Of a DNA stretch of 64,000 nucleotides, positions 63,288 through 64,000 are shown one piece after another. Every line of letters starts with the position of its first letter. Within the stretch, counting starts at the first letter, position 1. The DNA comes from Caldalkalibacillus salinus (GTDB taxonomy: Bacteria > Bacillota > Bacilli > Caldalkalibacillales > JCM-10596), in contig NZ_JAERVL010000004.1 in the NCBI RefSeq assembly GCF_016745835.1, forward strand, positions 1-64,000, given 5' to 3'. The position numbers and the translations under genes were made by a program. Under the pieces are notes generated by a model. The model was not told the origin of the DNA. It worked only from the letters and a program-made list of their open reading frames with translations, and made no database searches.

Positions 63288-64000
63288 TCATTGTTGCTTT
63301 AAAATTTTATACTCGTAGGGTTCTAGGGTGACTGTATACGAACTATCAGCTGTTTGCTCCGTTATTTTGTGATGTGTCAAAGCATCCATCCATAGCCCTT
63401 GAGGTAGCGTGAACGTTGCCTCCTGAGTTGTGTCAGCCGCGTTCATCATGATGATAAAATGCTCGTCCGTTAACCGTCTTTCATAGACAAGGACTGACGA
63501 GTGGGACTCAGCGAGCAAAAAAGAGAGGCTGCCTTGACGTAAAGCGGGATTCTCATGCCGCAAGCGTATCATCGTTTGGTAAAAGGATAACAAGTCATGG
63601 TTTTGCTTCTCTTTGTCCCACACCATCGTTTTACGACAGTCCGGGTCTTCTCCACCCGTTAAACCCACATCATCCCCATAGTAAATACAGGGCGCACCCC
63701 GATATGTTAATTGAAACGTTGCCGCTAATTTCATCTTATCAACGTTTTCTCCGCAGATCGTTAACAGCCTAGGTGTATCATGTGAGTCTAGCAGATTAAA
63801 GGCCACTTCGTTGGCCTGTAGAGGGTAAGCCACATACATACGATTAATTTCATTTTTGAATTGCTGGGCATCTATCCTATTTTTACAGAAAAAGTCTAAT
63901 ATGGTATTTGTCACGGGATAGTTCATCACGGCATCGAACTGGTCACCTTGAAGCCACGGCATAGACTGATGCCAAATTTCCCCTAAGATATAAGCGTCAG
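63288..64000 (-). CDS. GH13 glycosidase (neopullulanase/cyclomaltodextrinase type), partial
   Basis: The frame is open to the right edge, so the N-terminal part lies outside. Visible are the catalytic Glu in ILGEIWH (near the edge), QFDAVMNYP, the region with the transition-state Asp FNLLDSHDTPRL, and GDDVGLTGGEDPDCR, then a C-terminal beta domain. EIWH and QGDQFDAVMNY are typical of the cyclomaltodextrinase/neopullulanase subgroup. It would cleave alpha-glucans, probably in the cytoplasm. Confidence 0.88.
   Translation of the reverse strand, partial: DAYILGEIWHQSMPWLQGDQFDAVMNYPVTNTILDFFCKNRIDAQQFKNEINRMYVAYPLQANEVAFNLLDSHDTPRLLTICGENVDKMKLAATFQLTYRGAPCIYYGDDVGLTGGEDPDCRKTMVWDKEKQNHDLLSFYQTMIRLRHENPALRQGSLSFLLAESHSSVLVYERRLTDEHFIIMMNAADTTQEATFTLPQGLWMDALTHHKITEQTADSSYTVTLEPYEYKILKQQ

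Noticed and set aside
1-64000. CRISPR arrays, rRNA genes, intact insertion sequences, prophage or replication origin
   Set aside because: No spaced repeats, rRNA signatures, transposase motifs or DnaA-box clusters were seen when reading the window.

Overview
The window looks like a chromosome segment of a spore-forming, low-to-mid GC Gram-positive bacterium of the order Bacillales. Supporting signs are strong purine-rich ribosome binding sites, the Bacillus core block gapB / nrdR-dnaB-dnaI / ytxC / thrS / infC-rpmI-rplT, a CtsR-type operator at clpE, a Thr T-box, an L20 leader, a futalosine-pathway mqnC and a FosB thiol transferase. I cannot name the species from sequence alone.

Region 1 (1-7.4 kb) is a compact Tad/Flp pilus operon: the 3' part of a c-di-GMP-I (GEMM) riboswitch, a hairpin that can hide the first ribosome binding site, an Flp-type pilin, an intercistronic terminator, then prepilin peptidase, TadE-like and TadG-like pseudopilins, CpaB, CpaE, CpaF, TadB and TadC. 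A NUDIX gene follows.

Region 2 (8.3-27.8 kb) is a run of about 17 same-strand genes. It holds two more ATPase/platform sets. Set B (CpaE-like, CpaF, TadB, TadC, Flp-like pilin, two TadE-like proteins, a DUF5702-like protein, prepilin peptidase) is close to a normal Tad locus. It is followed by a signalling pair: a membrane-anchored FHA protein and a Ser/Thr kinase fused to a ParA/CpaE-like domain. Set C (SAF protein, CpaE relative without Walker A, very divergent CpaF, divergent TadB and TadC, three small membrane-anchored proteins) comes last. Thus three secretion ATPases and three TadB/TadC pairs lie within 27 kb, with a second-messenger switch at one end and a phosphorylation module in the middle. 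This is the most unusual system in the window.

Region 3 (27.9-38 kb) is mixed accessory and metabolic content: a repeat-rich Lys/Asn-rich protein, PepF, a small zinc-ribbon protein, a DD-carboxypeptidase, an APH-like kinase, two GNATs, a MazG-like fusion, a CYTH protein and FosB. A 480-base intergenic stretch after it holds an undescribed-looking multi-helix structure.

Region 4 (38.3-64 kb) is the conserved core: gapB with a CcpN-like operator, a Na/Pi symporter-type protein, nrdR-dnaB-dnaI, ytxC, thrS under a T-box, and infC-rpmI-rplT under an L20 leader with infC starting at AUU. Interleaved are a transporter behind overlapping hairpins, clpE, a DUF3231 protein, tRNA-Ala(GGC) beside a dehydrogenase fossil, a heterodimeric ABC exporter, nupC and mqnC. 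A GH13 glycosidase runs off the right edge on the minus strand. No CRISPR array, rRNA operon, intact insertion sequence or prophage was seen.
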